Source: Bacteroidota bacterium (GTDB lineage Bacteria > Bacteroidota > Bacteroidia > Bacteroidales > Paludibacteraceae). From it: a DNA stretch of 64,000 nucleotides. A program made the position numbers and the translations under genes. This document shows positions 54,802 through 63,420 of this stretch, piece after piece (positions within the stretch are counted from its first letter, which is position 1; each line of letters begins with the position of its first letter). The stretch spans positions 1 to 64,000 of the forward strand of contig JAEWAN010000032.1 of the NCBI GenBank assembly GCA_023391625.1, written 5' to 3'. A model generated the notes under the pieces. It saw nothing but the letters and a program-made list of their open reading frames with translations. It had not been told where the DNA came from and made no database searches.

Positions 54802-55974
54802 TCACAATTCGCCAACAGCTTTTTTCAGGTTTTCCATGGCATTTACCACAATGCTGCGAGGACAACCGACATTCATCCTCATATGCTGTTCTCCTCCAGG
54901 ACCAAACATCCGTCCGTCATTTAACCCTAACCCCGCTTTTTTTATAAAAAACGCAGGAACATCTTCCGGTGCTAATCCGAGGTTCTTGCAATCAAGAAAA
55001 ACCAAAAAAGAAGCTTCCGGAATCATAGGTTTTATCTGCGGAATATTATTTTTCAGGTAGTCCACCACATAATCTATATTTCCCTGCACATAATCAAGCA
55101 TTTGCCTTCTCCATTCATCCCCATGACGATACACAGCCATAGTAGCCTGATATGCAAAAATATTTCCGGCAGTCAACTCATTCTTGAATAAGAAACCCGC
55201 AAACTTTTTCCGTAACCCGGCATTAGGAGCGATGTAATACGAGGTTATGAGAGCCGGCATATTAAATGTTTTGCTCGGAGCCATAAAGGTGACACTGATT
55301 TCCGCCGCCTTATCCGAAACGGAAGCAAACGGTACATGTTTACAATTCCTCAAAGCCATATCTGAATGTATCTCATCCGATATTACTGTGATGTTATGAG
55401 CAGCACAAATATCAGCTAGGCGTATTAAAGTCTCACGGCTCCACACCCTTCCGCCCGGATTATGCGGATTACATAATATAAGCAACTTTGTTTTAGGAGT
55501 TATTTTACGTTCCAGGTCTTCAAAGTCCATTTCAAACCTTCCGTCAAGCTCTTTCAACGGATTATAAACCAACGTCCGGTTATTTTTTTCAACTACGTGT
55601 ATGAAAGGATGATAAACCGGAGGTTGTATTATCACCTCATCTCCCTCGGCAGTAAAGGACTGAACGGCAAATGAAAGTCCCGGCACAATACCCGGCAGGA
55701 AGCCCATCCAGTTTTCCTCAACCTTCCACTGATGAAGGCTATAAACCCAGTCTGCAACTACCGTAAAATAATTTTCAGGAAGCATGGTATAACCCAGGAT
55801 CGGATGCTCGGAACGTGAGCGAATAGCTTCAAAAATAAAATCCGGAGTTCTAAAATCCATATCAGCCACCCACATCGGCAACACATCTTCCGTGCCGAAT
55901 ATTTCCAACGAACGGTCATATTTATAACAGTTTGTATGGCGGCGGTCTATTATTTCATCAAAATTATATATCAT
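54802..55974 (-). CDS. MalY/PatB-family pyridoxal-phosphate C-S lyase
   Basis: A 390-residue fold-type I aminotransferase of the MalY/PatB subgroup. These are mostly cystathionine beta-lyases, and some transaminate aromatic or maltose-linked substrates. Features: MIYNFDEIIDRRHTNCYKYD at the start, PMWVADMDFRTPDFI (about 33), LLILCNPHNPGGRVW (about 165) and the PLP Lys in VTFMAPSKTFNMPAL (about 235). The C-terminal Arg motif is MRMNVGCPRSI. The substrate is not fixed by sequence. A single-gene unit ended by its own terminator. Confidence 0.88.
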   Translation of the reverse strand: MIYNFDEIIDRRHTNCYKYDRSLEIFGTEDVLPMWVADMDFRTPDFIFEAIRSRSEHPILGYTMLPENYFTVVADWVYSLHQWKVEENWMGFLPGIVPGLSFAVQSFTAEGDEVIIQPPVYHPFIHVVEKNNRTLVYNPLKELDGRFEMDFEDLERKITPKTKLLILCNPHNPGGRVWSRETLIRLADICAAHNITVISDEIHSDMALRNCKHVPFASVSDKAAEISVTFMAPSKTFNMPALITSYYIAPNAGLRKKFAGFLFKNELTAGNIFAYQATMAVYRHGDEWRRQMLDYVQGNIDYVVDYLKNNIPQIKPMIPEASFLVFLDCKNLGLAPEDVPAFFIKKAGLGLNDGRMFGPGGEQHMRMNVGCPRSIVVNAMENLKKAVGEL

Positions 55975-56056
55975 AGAATTCTTATTTAAATATCATCAAT
56001 TATCCACATACCTAAACGCCGAAGCGAAACAGCCCGATTCACCCGAAGATGAACGG

Positions 56057-57679
56057 CTACTCCACAATTTCTTCTATCAGTTTTCCCACACTGGCATTAG
56101 GATAAGGCACATCCAGCAGGTACGCTAAAGTAGGTGCAATATCCGTGATATAATAAGGCTTTCTTATTTTCTGCGGCAGGGTTTTCCATCCCCAGAAATA
56201 CACCGGGATATTAGAAACAGTACTAAAAGTCTCACCTACCGGATGATTGTTATTATCTACTTCAAGCCACCCGGGTAAAAGCGAAAAGACCACATCTCCC
56301 CCACTATTTTTATGATAAGAATTACGGATATTGGTAATTTGTTCATCACCGGATATAGGCTGATTCAATATCTGTCCGGCTGTGTAAGCAGAGCGCACCC
56401 CTTCAAACTCAACCATAAAATCAGCACATACCTGCTGCATTTCATACAAATTAAACTTACTTTCCTCAATTAACCGGCGGTTCAGGAATATATTTTTGGC
56501 GGAATAACCTTCCACCCACTGTCCCTGCCCATAAAGAGCCATCAGATAAGTGTTCAGCAAAGCCAGCGAACGATTCGCATTGAAATAACCGGCAGGAACT
56601 TTATTATCGCCCAACTCCAGGGGCGAATGAGCTCCGGTACGGTTGGAAAAAAGAAACAGTAACGTTTCTTCCGTACCCACCAAATCTTTAATTGCTGCAA
56701 GCAGGCGTTTCAGCTCCTGATCCAGCCTCAAATACATATCTTCTTTCTCTATAGACTGAACGGTAGAAAACTGTTCATAAGGCGTACGTACCGTATATTG
56801 CAACATCAGTATATCCGGATACATATCCCGGCCCAATTCTTCCGACTCCATTAAACGGACAGCTAGATCGGTTACCAGTTTGTTAGCTGCCGGCGTAGTG
56901 CGCAAAAGAGTCTCTGCATCGCCATTGCCTTTTCGGGAAGACGGCACATATTCAAACGCTTTCCGGATATTGGAAAGATTCCATACATAAGAATTTACAG
57001 GGAAAAGGGGTTGCCATTTTTCATCTGCGGCAGCCGCAAAACTTCCCGTCATATTCATATCGTCCGCATAAGACATCAAACCGTCACTATAATAACCCGT
57101 TGTTACCCATTTCAGGTAAACGTCATCCATCCACGTCACCCCATTAGCCGTATGACCTCCCATCATAACAGCCACCTCCGGGTCTATAGCAATAGTATAA
57201 CATTTAGAATTCACCGGGCTGGCTAATTTCAGCTCATCCACCAACGTACTGGAAAGAAGTTTCGAAGCAGAATAACGGTTTTCCGTGCCGATACCTACCT
57301 GATTATTATCAGCCAGTATCGACTTTTCCGTCCGGGTTTTACGGTCATAATAATTATTGCCGGCTACCCCGTGATAATTGGGAGTAGTTCCGGTCATTAC
57401 CGTAGCCACATCCGCCGCATTTCCAGCCGAAACAATGTTATATTGCATCTGCCGAAAAGACACACCCTGATCTACCAACATCCGGAATCCTTCCGGATCC
57501 AGATAACTCCAAAACAAATCTATGTGTTCCTGCTGAAGCCCATCTACCATTATCCCTACAATAAGGCGCGGCTTATCCGCTTTTTCCTGTGAAAAGAGGA
57601 GTCCGGGAAGAATAGTAAAAAAGAAAAGAAATGCGCCAAACACCCATCGGGTATGAACGGAAGAGAAACGGACTTTCAT
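56057..57679 (-). CDS. Alkaline-phosphatase-superfamily protein, probably catalytically inactive
   Basis: A 540-residue exported protein (signal peptide LPGLLFSQ, about 31) with the overall plan of PafA-type alkaline phosphatases: VGIMVDGLQ at about 41, VMTGTTPNYHGVAGN at about 94-108, VPAGYFNA at about 361, and DIAPTLAYLLDVPYPN near the end. The usual catalytic residues are changed. By alignment the nucleophilic Thr is Asn87, and the D-x-x-x-H pair is lost at 295-304 (YTVRTPYEQF). The ADHG-like metal motif is replaced by SNRTGA at 345-350. Only the first metal Asp (Asp46) remains. It is likely a binding or structural protein. It starts directly after the hisB stop, so the two are coupled. 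Confidence 0.72.
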   Translation of the reverse strand: MKVRFSSVHTRWVFGAFLFFFTILPGLLFSQEKADKPRLIVGIMVDGLQQEHIDLFWSYLDPEGFRMLVDQGVSFRQMQYNIVSAGNAADVATVMTGTTPNYHGVAGNNYYDRKTRTEKSILADNNQVGIGTENRYSASKLLSSTLVDELKLASPVNSKCYTIAIDPEVAVMMGGHTANGVTWMDDVYLKWVTTGYYSDGLMSYADDMNMTGSFAAAADEKWQPLFPVNSYVWNLSNIRKAFEYVPSSRKGNGDAETLLRTTPAANKLVTDLAVRLMESEELGRDMYPDILMLQYTVRTPYEQFSTVQSIEKEDMYLRLDQELKRLLAAIKDLVGTEETLLFLFSNRTGAHSPLELGDNKVPAGYFNANRSLALLNTYLMALYGQGQWVEGYSAKNIFLNRRLIEESKFNLYEMQQVCADFMVEFEGVRSAYTAGQILNQPISGDEQITNIRNSYHKNSGGDVVFSLLPGWLEVDNNNHPVGETFSTVSNIPVYFWGWKTLPQKIRKPYYITDIAPTLAYLLDVPYPNASVGKLIEEIVE

Positions 57680-58801
57680 TTACAACACTCCTTTCGTACT
57701 TGGCAGTTCATACTGGTAAATATCGCGCTTCACAGCCATTTTTATAGCTTTAGCCAAACCTTTAAAAATACCTTCTATCTTATGGTGTTCATTATCACCT
57801 TCCGCTTTAATATTCAGGTTCATTTTAGCAGCATCACTAAAAGACTTAAAAAAGTGTAGCCACATTTCCGTAGGCACATCACCGGTATATTCACGTTTAA
57901 AAGCAACATCATAAACCAGCCACGGACGTCCTCCGAAATCAAGCGCCACCGAACACAGGCAATCGTCCATCGGTAAGTAAAAACCGTAACGCTCTATTCC
58001 CCGCTTATCGCCCAGCGTTTTCAGGAAAGCCTCGCCCAAAGCAATGGCAGTATCCTCCACCGTATGATGTTCATCTACTTCCAAATCGCCCTTTACTTTT
58101 ACGGTCAAATTACTACCGGAGTGTTTGCCGATCTGTTCCAGCATATGGTCAAAAAATTTCAGTCCGGTATCAATATTGCATTTTCCTGAGCCATCCAGAT
58201 TTAACTCTATATAAATATCGGTTTCTTTGGTTATACGTTGTATCACGGCTTTACGCTCTCCGGCAAAAAGGAATTCGGTTATTTTATTCCAATCCGTTGT
58301 TTGCAATGCACAAAATTCCTCCAAACCTTTTTCTTTCAGCACGGCAGTATTATCGCTTATAAAAATAGCTTTACAGCCCAGGTTTTTAGCCAGCTCCACA
58401 TCCGTATAACGGTCGCCTATTACAAACGATCCGGCCAAATCATACTGGTCTGTAAAATACCCGGTCAGCATACCTGTACCCGGCTTACGGGTAGGAAGAT
58501 TGTCCTCCGGAAACGATTTATCTATAAAAATCTTATCAAAATAAATATCCTCATTTTCCAGCACCTGCAAAAATTTATGCTGTACATTATCAAAATTTTC
58601 CTGCGGATAGACGTCTGTTCCCAGTCCGTCCTGATTGGTAACCAACGCCCATTCAAAATCAAGTTTATGACGAATAAAATACAAGTTGCGGATAACCTGG
58701 GGCAGAAACTCCAGTTGTTCCAACGTATCGACCTGGTAAGTCTTTTCCGGTTCTACAATGATGGTACCATCACGATCAATAAATAATACTTTCTTTTTCA
58801 T
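57680..58801 (-). CDS. hisB: Bifunctional histidinol-phosphatase/imidazoleglycerol-phosphate dehydratase
   Basis: A 373-residue fusion of two histidine-pathway enzymes. The N-terminal HAD phosphatase has the nucleophile motif LFIDRDGTII (about 4-13), ALVTNQDGLG (about 52) and a zinc-free C-terminal part. The dehydratase begins near 185 and shows the metal motifs DHMLEQIGKHS (about 216) and DEHHTVEDTAIALGEAF (about 238), with KIEGIFKGLAKAIKMA near the end. Length is like E. coli HisB. No other his gene is in the window. Its stop is immediately followed by the ATG of the inactive phosphatase-like gene. Confidence 0.95.
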   Translation of the reverse strand: MKKKVLFIDRDGTIIVEPEKTYQVDTLEQLEFLPQVIRNLYFIRHKLDFEWALVTNQDGLGTDVYPQENFDNVQHKFLQVLENEDIYFDKIFIDKSFPEDNLPTRKPGTGMLTGYFTDQYDLAGSFVIGDRYTDVELAKNLGCKAIFISDNTAVLKEKGLEEFCALQTTDWNKITEFLFAGERKAVIQRITKETDIYIELNLDGSGKCNIDTGLKFFDHMLEQIGKHSGSNLTVKVKGDLEVDEHHTVEDTAIALGEAFLKTLGDKRGIERYGFYLPMDDCLCSVALDFGGRPWLVYDVAFKREYTGDVPTEMWLHFFKSFSDAAKMNLNIKAEGDNEHHKIEGIFKGLAKAIKMAVKRDIYQYELPSTKGVL

Positions 58802-59255
58802 GTTTTATATATGTCCTGACATTAACAACAGAATTCAGCATACAAAAATAACTTTTTATCCTGAATAAAAGAAGTTAAGATACATGAAGGAACACATTTA
58901 TAAGCTGCCATACGTTCTGCCTAAACACGGAATCCGCATAAAAACCGGCTCCCGTACAAGCATTTTTACAAAAGAAACCGTACAAAGTGCCACACTGTAC
59001 AATCAGAAGCAATTATTTCCTTTCAGATACCTGTATTTATATTTTGAAAATCCAGAAAAAAGCATTTATTTTGCCTACTATATTTCAATAAGCAACGAGA
59101 ATGAATTTTATAAAAACAGGAAATATCCAAACAGCTCATAATGAACTCATTATTTCCGTTTATTCATTAATGCGTTAGTTATAATTTTTTTATACTGACG
59201 CATTTTTTTTGCCTGCGAATAGAAGAATACAATAAATAAAATAAAAAAACAGATT
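58802..59255. other. Gene-free leader region of carB
   Basis: Divergent gap between hisB and carB. An 85-codon frame at 58884-59141 has no recognisable features and is probably accidental. An imperfect hairpin (59169-59203) followed by T8 stands about 45 bases before the carB start. No clean TTG/TAnnTTTG promoter pair is seen. Confidence 0.5.
59169..59211 (+). terminator. Hairpin with T tract in the carB leader (possible attenuator)
   Basis: AATGCGT pairs with ACGCATT, and AGT/ATA with TATA/CT around a T-rich loop (imperfect stem), followed by T8. It may end an upstream transcript or attenuate carB. Confidence 0.45.
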
Positions 59256-62200
59256 ATGTCTATTAACAAAAAAATCAAGAAAGCGATTGTGCTTGGTTCC
59301 GGTGCGTTAAAAATCGGACAAGCCGGAGAATTTGATTATTCCGGGTCACAAGCATTAAAGGCATTACGTGAAGAAGGTATTTCTACCGTGTTGATCAATC
59401 CGAATATTGCCACCATACAAACATCGGAAGGTATTGCTGACAAGGTTTATTTCTTACCTGTTACCCCGTATTTTGTAGAAGAAATAATCAAAAAAGAAAA
59501 ACCTGACGGTATATTGCTTGCTTTTGGCGGACAAACCGCACTGAACTGCGGTACTGAAATGTATCTGAACGGAACATTGCAAAAATACAATGTTGAAGTA
59601 CTGGGTACATCAGTAGAAGCTATCATGGCTACTGAAGACCGCGACCTTTTTGTTAAGAAACTGGATGAAATAGATGTAAAAACTCCGGTCAGTCAGGCTG
59701 TGGAAAGCATGGACGACGCAATGGCTGCAGCTAATAAAATCGGGTTCCCGGTAATGGTACGTTCGGCTTACGCTTTGGGAGGCCTTGGAAGTGGTATCAG
59801 CCAGACTCCGGAAGAGTTCAAAGTCTTATGCGAAAGTTCTTTTGCTTATTCCAAACAGATATTGGTAGAAGAATCGTTAAAAGGCTGGAAAGAAATTGAA
59901 TTTGAAGTCATACGCGATAAAAACGACCATTGCTTCACCGTAGTTCCAATGGAAAACGTAGACCCACTGGGTGTGCATACCGGCGAAAGTATTGTGGTTG
60001 CTCCTATCTGCACTCTTCGCAAAGACCAGATCGCATTGCTTGAAGACATAGCGAAAAAGGTGGTACGCCACATCGGTATCGTAGGAGAATGTAACATACA
60101 GTATGCTTTTAACGCAGAAACAAATGACTACCGCGTTATTGAAATCAACGCACGTCTAAGCCGTTCTTCCGCTTTGGCTTCTAAAGCAAGCGGTTATCCA
60201 CTGGCTTTCGTTGCCGCTAAACTGGCTTTAGGTTACTCATTGGATCAAATCGGTGAAATGGGTACTCCTAATTCTGCTTACGTAGCTCCATCTGTTGACT
60301 ACATGATTGTAAAAATACCACGTTGGGACCTTACCAAATTCGCAGGAGTTTCACGTCGTATCGGTTCAAGCATGAAATCAGTAGGTGAAATCATGTCTAT
60401 CGGAAAATCTTTCGAAGAAATTATCCAAAAAGGGCTTCGTATGATCGGACAGGGAATGCACGGATTTGTAGGAAACAACGATCTTACATTCGACAATCTT
60501 GATGAAGAACTGGCCAACCCTACCGATTTACGTATATTTGCCATTGCACAGGCTTTTGAAAAAGGATATACCATTGAACGTATCAACGAACTGACTAAAA
60601 TAGACCCTTGGTTCCTGAACGGGTTGAAAAATATTGTAGATTATTCTAACAAACTGAAAGGCTACAACAAAATAGAAGAAATTCCTGCTGACGTACTGAA
60701 AGAAGCTAAACGTTTAGGATTTTCCGACTTCCAGATTGCACGTTTCGTAGAAAACGGAGAAGGCAACCTGGAAAAAGATTCACTGCGTGTACGTGCTCTA
60801 CGTAAAAAAGAAAACATCTTACCTTCTGTTAAACGTATCAACACGATTGCGTCTGACAAACCGGATCTGACCAACTACCTGTACATGACATACGACGGTT
60901 CTGAAAACGAAGTTCCATACTTCAAAAATGAAAAATCAGTTGTTGTTCTTGGTTCGGGCGCTTACCGTATCGGTAGCTCCGTAGAGTTTGACTGGTGTTC
61001 TGTAAATGCAGTACAGACAGCACGTAAACTGGGTTATAAATCAATCATGATTAACTATAACCCGGAAACCGTATCTACCGACTACGATATGTGCGACCGC
61101 CTGTACTTTGATGAATTGTCATTTGAACGTGTAATGGATGTTCTTGACCTGGAAATTCCGAAAGGAGTTATCCTTTCTATGGGTGGACAGATACCAAACA
61201 ACCTGGCTATCCGTCTGCACCGTCAGGATATTCCTATTTTGGGTACTTCCCCGCTATCTATAGACCGCGCTGAAAACCGTCATAAATTCTCAAGCATGTT
61301 GGATCAGCTTGGCATAGACCAACCGGCATGGAAAGAATTATCAACAATGGACGAAATTTACGAATTTGTTGATAAGGTAGGTTATCCGGTATTGGTACGT
61401 CCGTCATACGTTTTATCCGGTGCCGCAATGAACGTATGCTACAATGCGGAAGACCTGAAAACATTCCTGAAACTCGCTACTAACGTATCTAAAGAATATC
61501 CGGTAGTTGTTTCACAATTTATCCAGTATGCGAAAGAAATTGAATTCGACGCTGTTGCCCACAACGGGGAAATTGTGGAATATGCAATTTCAGAACACGT
61601 AGAATTCGCCGGAGTACACTCCGGAGACGCTACCCTGGTATTCCCTGCACAGAAAATTTATTTCGAAACTGCACGTCGTATCAAACGCATCAGTAAAAAA
61701 ATTGCCAAGGAATTAAATATCAGCGGTCCTTTCAATATCCAGTATCTGGCTAAAAACAATGACGTGAAAGTTATCGAATGTAACTTGCGTGCTTCACGTA
61801 GTTTCCCATTCGTATCTAAAACACTGAAACGCAACTTCATTGAAACCGCAACCCGCATTATGCTGGATGCGCCTTACGACAAACCGGACACTTCAGCATT
61901 CGATATTGACTGGATTGGCGTTAAAGCATCACAATTCTCATTCTCCCGTCTGCATAACGCAGACCCTGTATTAAGCGTAGATATGTCGTCTACCGGGGAA
62001 GTAGGTTGTATAGGCGATGACTTTAGCGAAGCTTTATTAACAGCCATGATTTCTGTAGGATACAGAATTCCGAAGAAAACAGTCATGGTTTCATCCGGCG
62101 ACAGCAAATCAAAAGTAGATATGCTGGAAGCATGCAAAATGTTACAGAAAAGCAACTACCAGATTTACGCAACTTCCGGAACTCAAAAATTCCTGGCAGA

Positions 62201-62480
62201 AAACGGCATACAGGCTGAAATAGTAAGCTGGCCGGATGAAGGCAAAGCAAACAACGTGCTTGACCTGATGGCAAACCATACGTTTGACCTTGTAGTAAAC
62301 ATACCTAAGAATTTAACTCACAGGGAACTGACTAACGGTTATAAAATACGCCGCGGCGCTATTGACCATAACATTCCATTGATTACCAATGCCCGTCTGG
62401 CAGGCGCATTCATCGAAGCATTCTGCAGTATGAAAGAAAGCGATATTTCAATCAAAAGCTGGCAGGAATACGTTTTATAA
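59256..62480 (+). CDS. carB: Carbamoyl-phosphate synthase large subunit (stand-alone)
   Basis: A 1074-residue full-length CarB with two ATP-grasp halves. GSGALKIGQAGEFDYSG (about 15) and the repeated GSGAYRIGSSVEFDWCSV (about 565) mark the halves. FGGQTALNCG, VRSAYALGGLGSG and INARLSRSSALASKASGYPL mark the first ATP site. The MGS-like C-terminal domain (LQKSNYQIYATSGTQKF) binds effectors. It has no CarA domain and no carA gene beside it; the only glutaminase domain in the window is in the fused paralogue at 41748. It may use another CarA elsewhere or ammonia. The sequence type is again close to the eukaryotic-like Bacteroidota group. Ends at a strong terminator. Confidence 0.93.
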   Translation: MSINKKIKKAIVLGSGALKIGQAGEFDYSGSQALKALREEGISTVLINPNIATIQTSEGIADKVYFLPVTPYFVEEIIKKEKPDGILLAFGGQTALNCGTEMYLNGTLQKYNVEVLGTSVEAIMATEDRDLFVKKLDEIDVKTPVSQAVESMDDAMAAANKIGFPVMVRSAYALGGLGSGISQTPEEFKVLCESSFAYSKQILVEESLKGWKEIEFEVIRDKNDHCFTVVPMENVDPLGVHTGESIVVAPICTLRKDQIALLEDIAKKVVRHIGIVGECNIQYAFNAETNDYRVIEINARLSRSSALASKASGYPLAFVAAKLALGYSLDQIGEMGTPNSAYVAPSVDYMIVKIPRWDLTKFAGVSRRIGSSMKSVGEIMSIGKSFEEIIQKGLRMIGQGMHGFVGNNDLTFDNLDEELANPTDLRIFAIAQAFEKGYTIERINELTKIDPWFLNGLKNIVDYSNKLKGYNKIEEIPADVLKEAKRLGFSDFQIARFVENGEGNLEKDSLRVRALRKKENILPSVKRINTIASDKPDLTNYLYMTYDGSENEVPYFKNEKSVVVLGSGAYRIGSSVEFDWCSVNAVQTARKLGYKSIMINYNPETVSTDYDMCDRLYFDELSFERVMDVLDLEIPKGVILSMGGQIPNNLAIRLHRQDIPILGTSPLSIDRAENRHKFSSMLDQLGIDQPAWKELSTMDEIYEFVDKVGYPVLVRPSYVLSGAAMNVCYNAEDLKTFLKLATNVSKEYPVVVSQFIQYAKEIEFDAVAHNGEIVEYAISEHVEFAGVHSGDATLVFPAQKIYFETARRIKRISKKIAKELNISGPFNIQYLAKNNDVKVIECNLRASRSFPFVSKTLKRNFIETATRIMLDAPYDKPDTSAFDIDWIGVKASQFSFSRLHNADPVLSVDMSSTGEVGCIGDDFSEALLTAMISVGYRIPKKTVMVSSGDSKSKVDMLEACKMLQKSNYQIYATSGTQKFLAENGIQAEIVSWPDEGKANNVLDLMANHTFDLVVNIPKNLTHRELTNGYKIRRGAIDHNIPLITNARLAGAFIEAFCSMKESDISIKSWQEYVL

Positions 62481-62502
62481 ACCGCTACAACTATCAATAA
62501 AG

Positions 62503-62533
62503 AAACCGGTCGTAAAAATTTTACGACCGGTTT
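62503..62533 (+). terminator. Terminator after carB
   Basis: A 14-bp perfect complementarity (62504-62517 with 62519-62532; the loop is wider in reality) followed by T6, about 23 bases after the stop. Confidence 0.85.
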
Positions 62534-62941
62534 TTTGTTTACCAGAGAAATGGTAACATATCAAGATATTTATAAGCGCTATTTATTATATCATTAATAT
62601 TCATAGTATTATATTCAAAAAGTATTGCACATATAAACTACAGAAGCTAAAATACAAAAAGGATAATCCTGTATCTCCTTTTCTATACAACCAAAGCAAA
62701 TTTTCCTGCTATAAAAATCCTATCTGCTTTTTTTGAAGGTAAAAAACAACCATACTTAAAGTTACTTTTCAATTACCTTTTTAGATGTATTTATCCTCCT
62801 TTATTTCTCAAATTTGTGAAGCATGAAAAAATAATTTCATCAAATCATTTAAAAACCAAGCCAATACATTATATGGGGAATTTTTCATTACATGACCTAA
62901 ACTGTTTTTTATTTAAAATCTAACCCTCTAATTTTTATCAA
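62534..62941. other. AT-rich gap before the secreted small protein
   Basis: No gene and no clear promoter pair is seen. The sequence is AT-rich throughout. Confidence 0.5.
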
Positions 62942-63316
62942 ATGAAAAAATTATTATTATCTGTAGTTATGCTTCTGCCATTGGCATTATTTGCTCAAAA
63001 TATAGTAGAACCTGAATTTGAAGTTCAATATCGTACCTATCAGCAAGGGCCTAACTGGGTCATTGAAATAGCTCCTGACGCAGCAGCCGAAATTCGTGCT
63101 TCAGGTTACCGGGCCATATTTAACAAAAGCGCTTCCTATACCATTGTATATACTGATAATTACAGTATAGGCGTGGTGTCAGGCCAAATACCTCCAAGAG
63201 GACATCAAGTTCCTCCCGGAGATGAAGAAAACGTTTTTATCCAAATAAACAGCGCCGGAGATGGTTTCTGGGGAAGGTATGACTGGTCGTCCAACCAACC
63301 GTATCCATCTTATTAA
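62942..63316 (+). CDS. Small secreted protein of unknown function
   Basis: I do not recognise this 124-residue protein. A signal peptide is clear (LLLSVVMLLPLALFAQ, cleaved near 19). The mature part has about 105 residues, is acidic-neutral, has no cysteine, and has alternating hydrophobic residues suggestive of beta strands (EFEVQYRTYQQGPNWVIEIA, SYTIVYTDNYSIGVVSG). It ends with WSSNQPYPSY. It is a single gene between carB and clpB, ended by a terminator shared with clpB. Confidence 0.65.
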   Translation: MKKLLLSVVMLLPLALFAQNIVEPEFEVQYRTYQQGPNWVIEIAPDAAAEIRASGYRAIFNKSASYTIVYTDNYSIGVVSGQIPPRGHQVPPGDEENVFIQINSAGDGFWGRYDWSSNQPYPSY

Positions 63317-63367
63317 ACCGACAGACCGTGTCCGGTAATTAAAATTCTTTTTATAATGTGTTGACAA

Positions 63368-63399
63368 AAGGGGCTATCCGAAAAATCGGATAGCCCCTT
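63368..63399. terminator. Bidirectional terminator between the secreted-protein gene and clpB
   Basis: A 14-bp perfect stem (63368-63381 with 63386-63399) with a four-base loop, between convergent genes. The T run on the minus side is short (CCTTTTG). Confidence 0.75.
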
Positions 63400-63420
63400 G
63401 CTCTTTAACATTAACTTCCA

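Noticed and set aside
58884..59141. 85-codon frame upstream of carB
   Set aside because: No signal, domain or ribosome site was recognised; it may be part of the carB leader. Kept only as a possibility.
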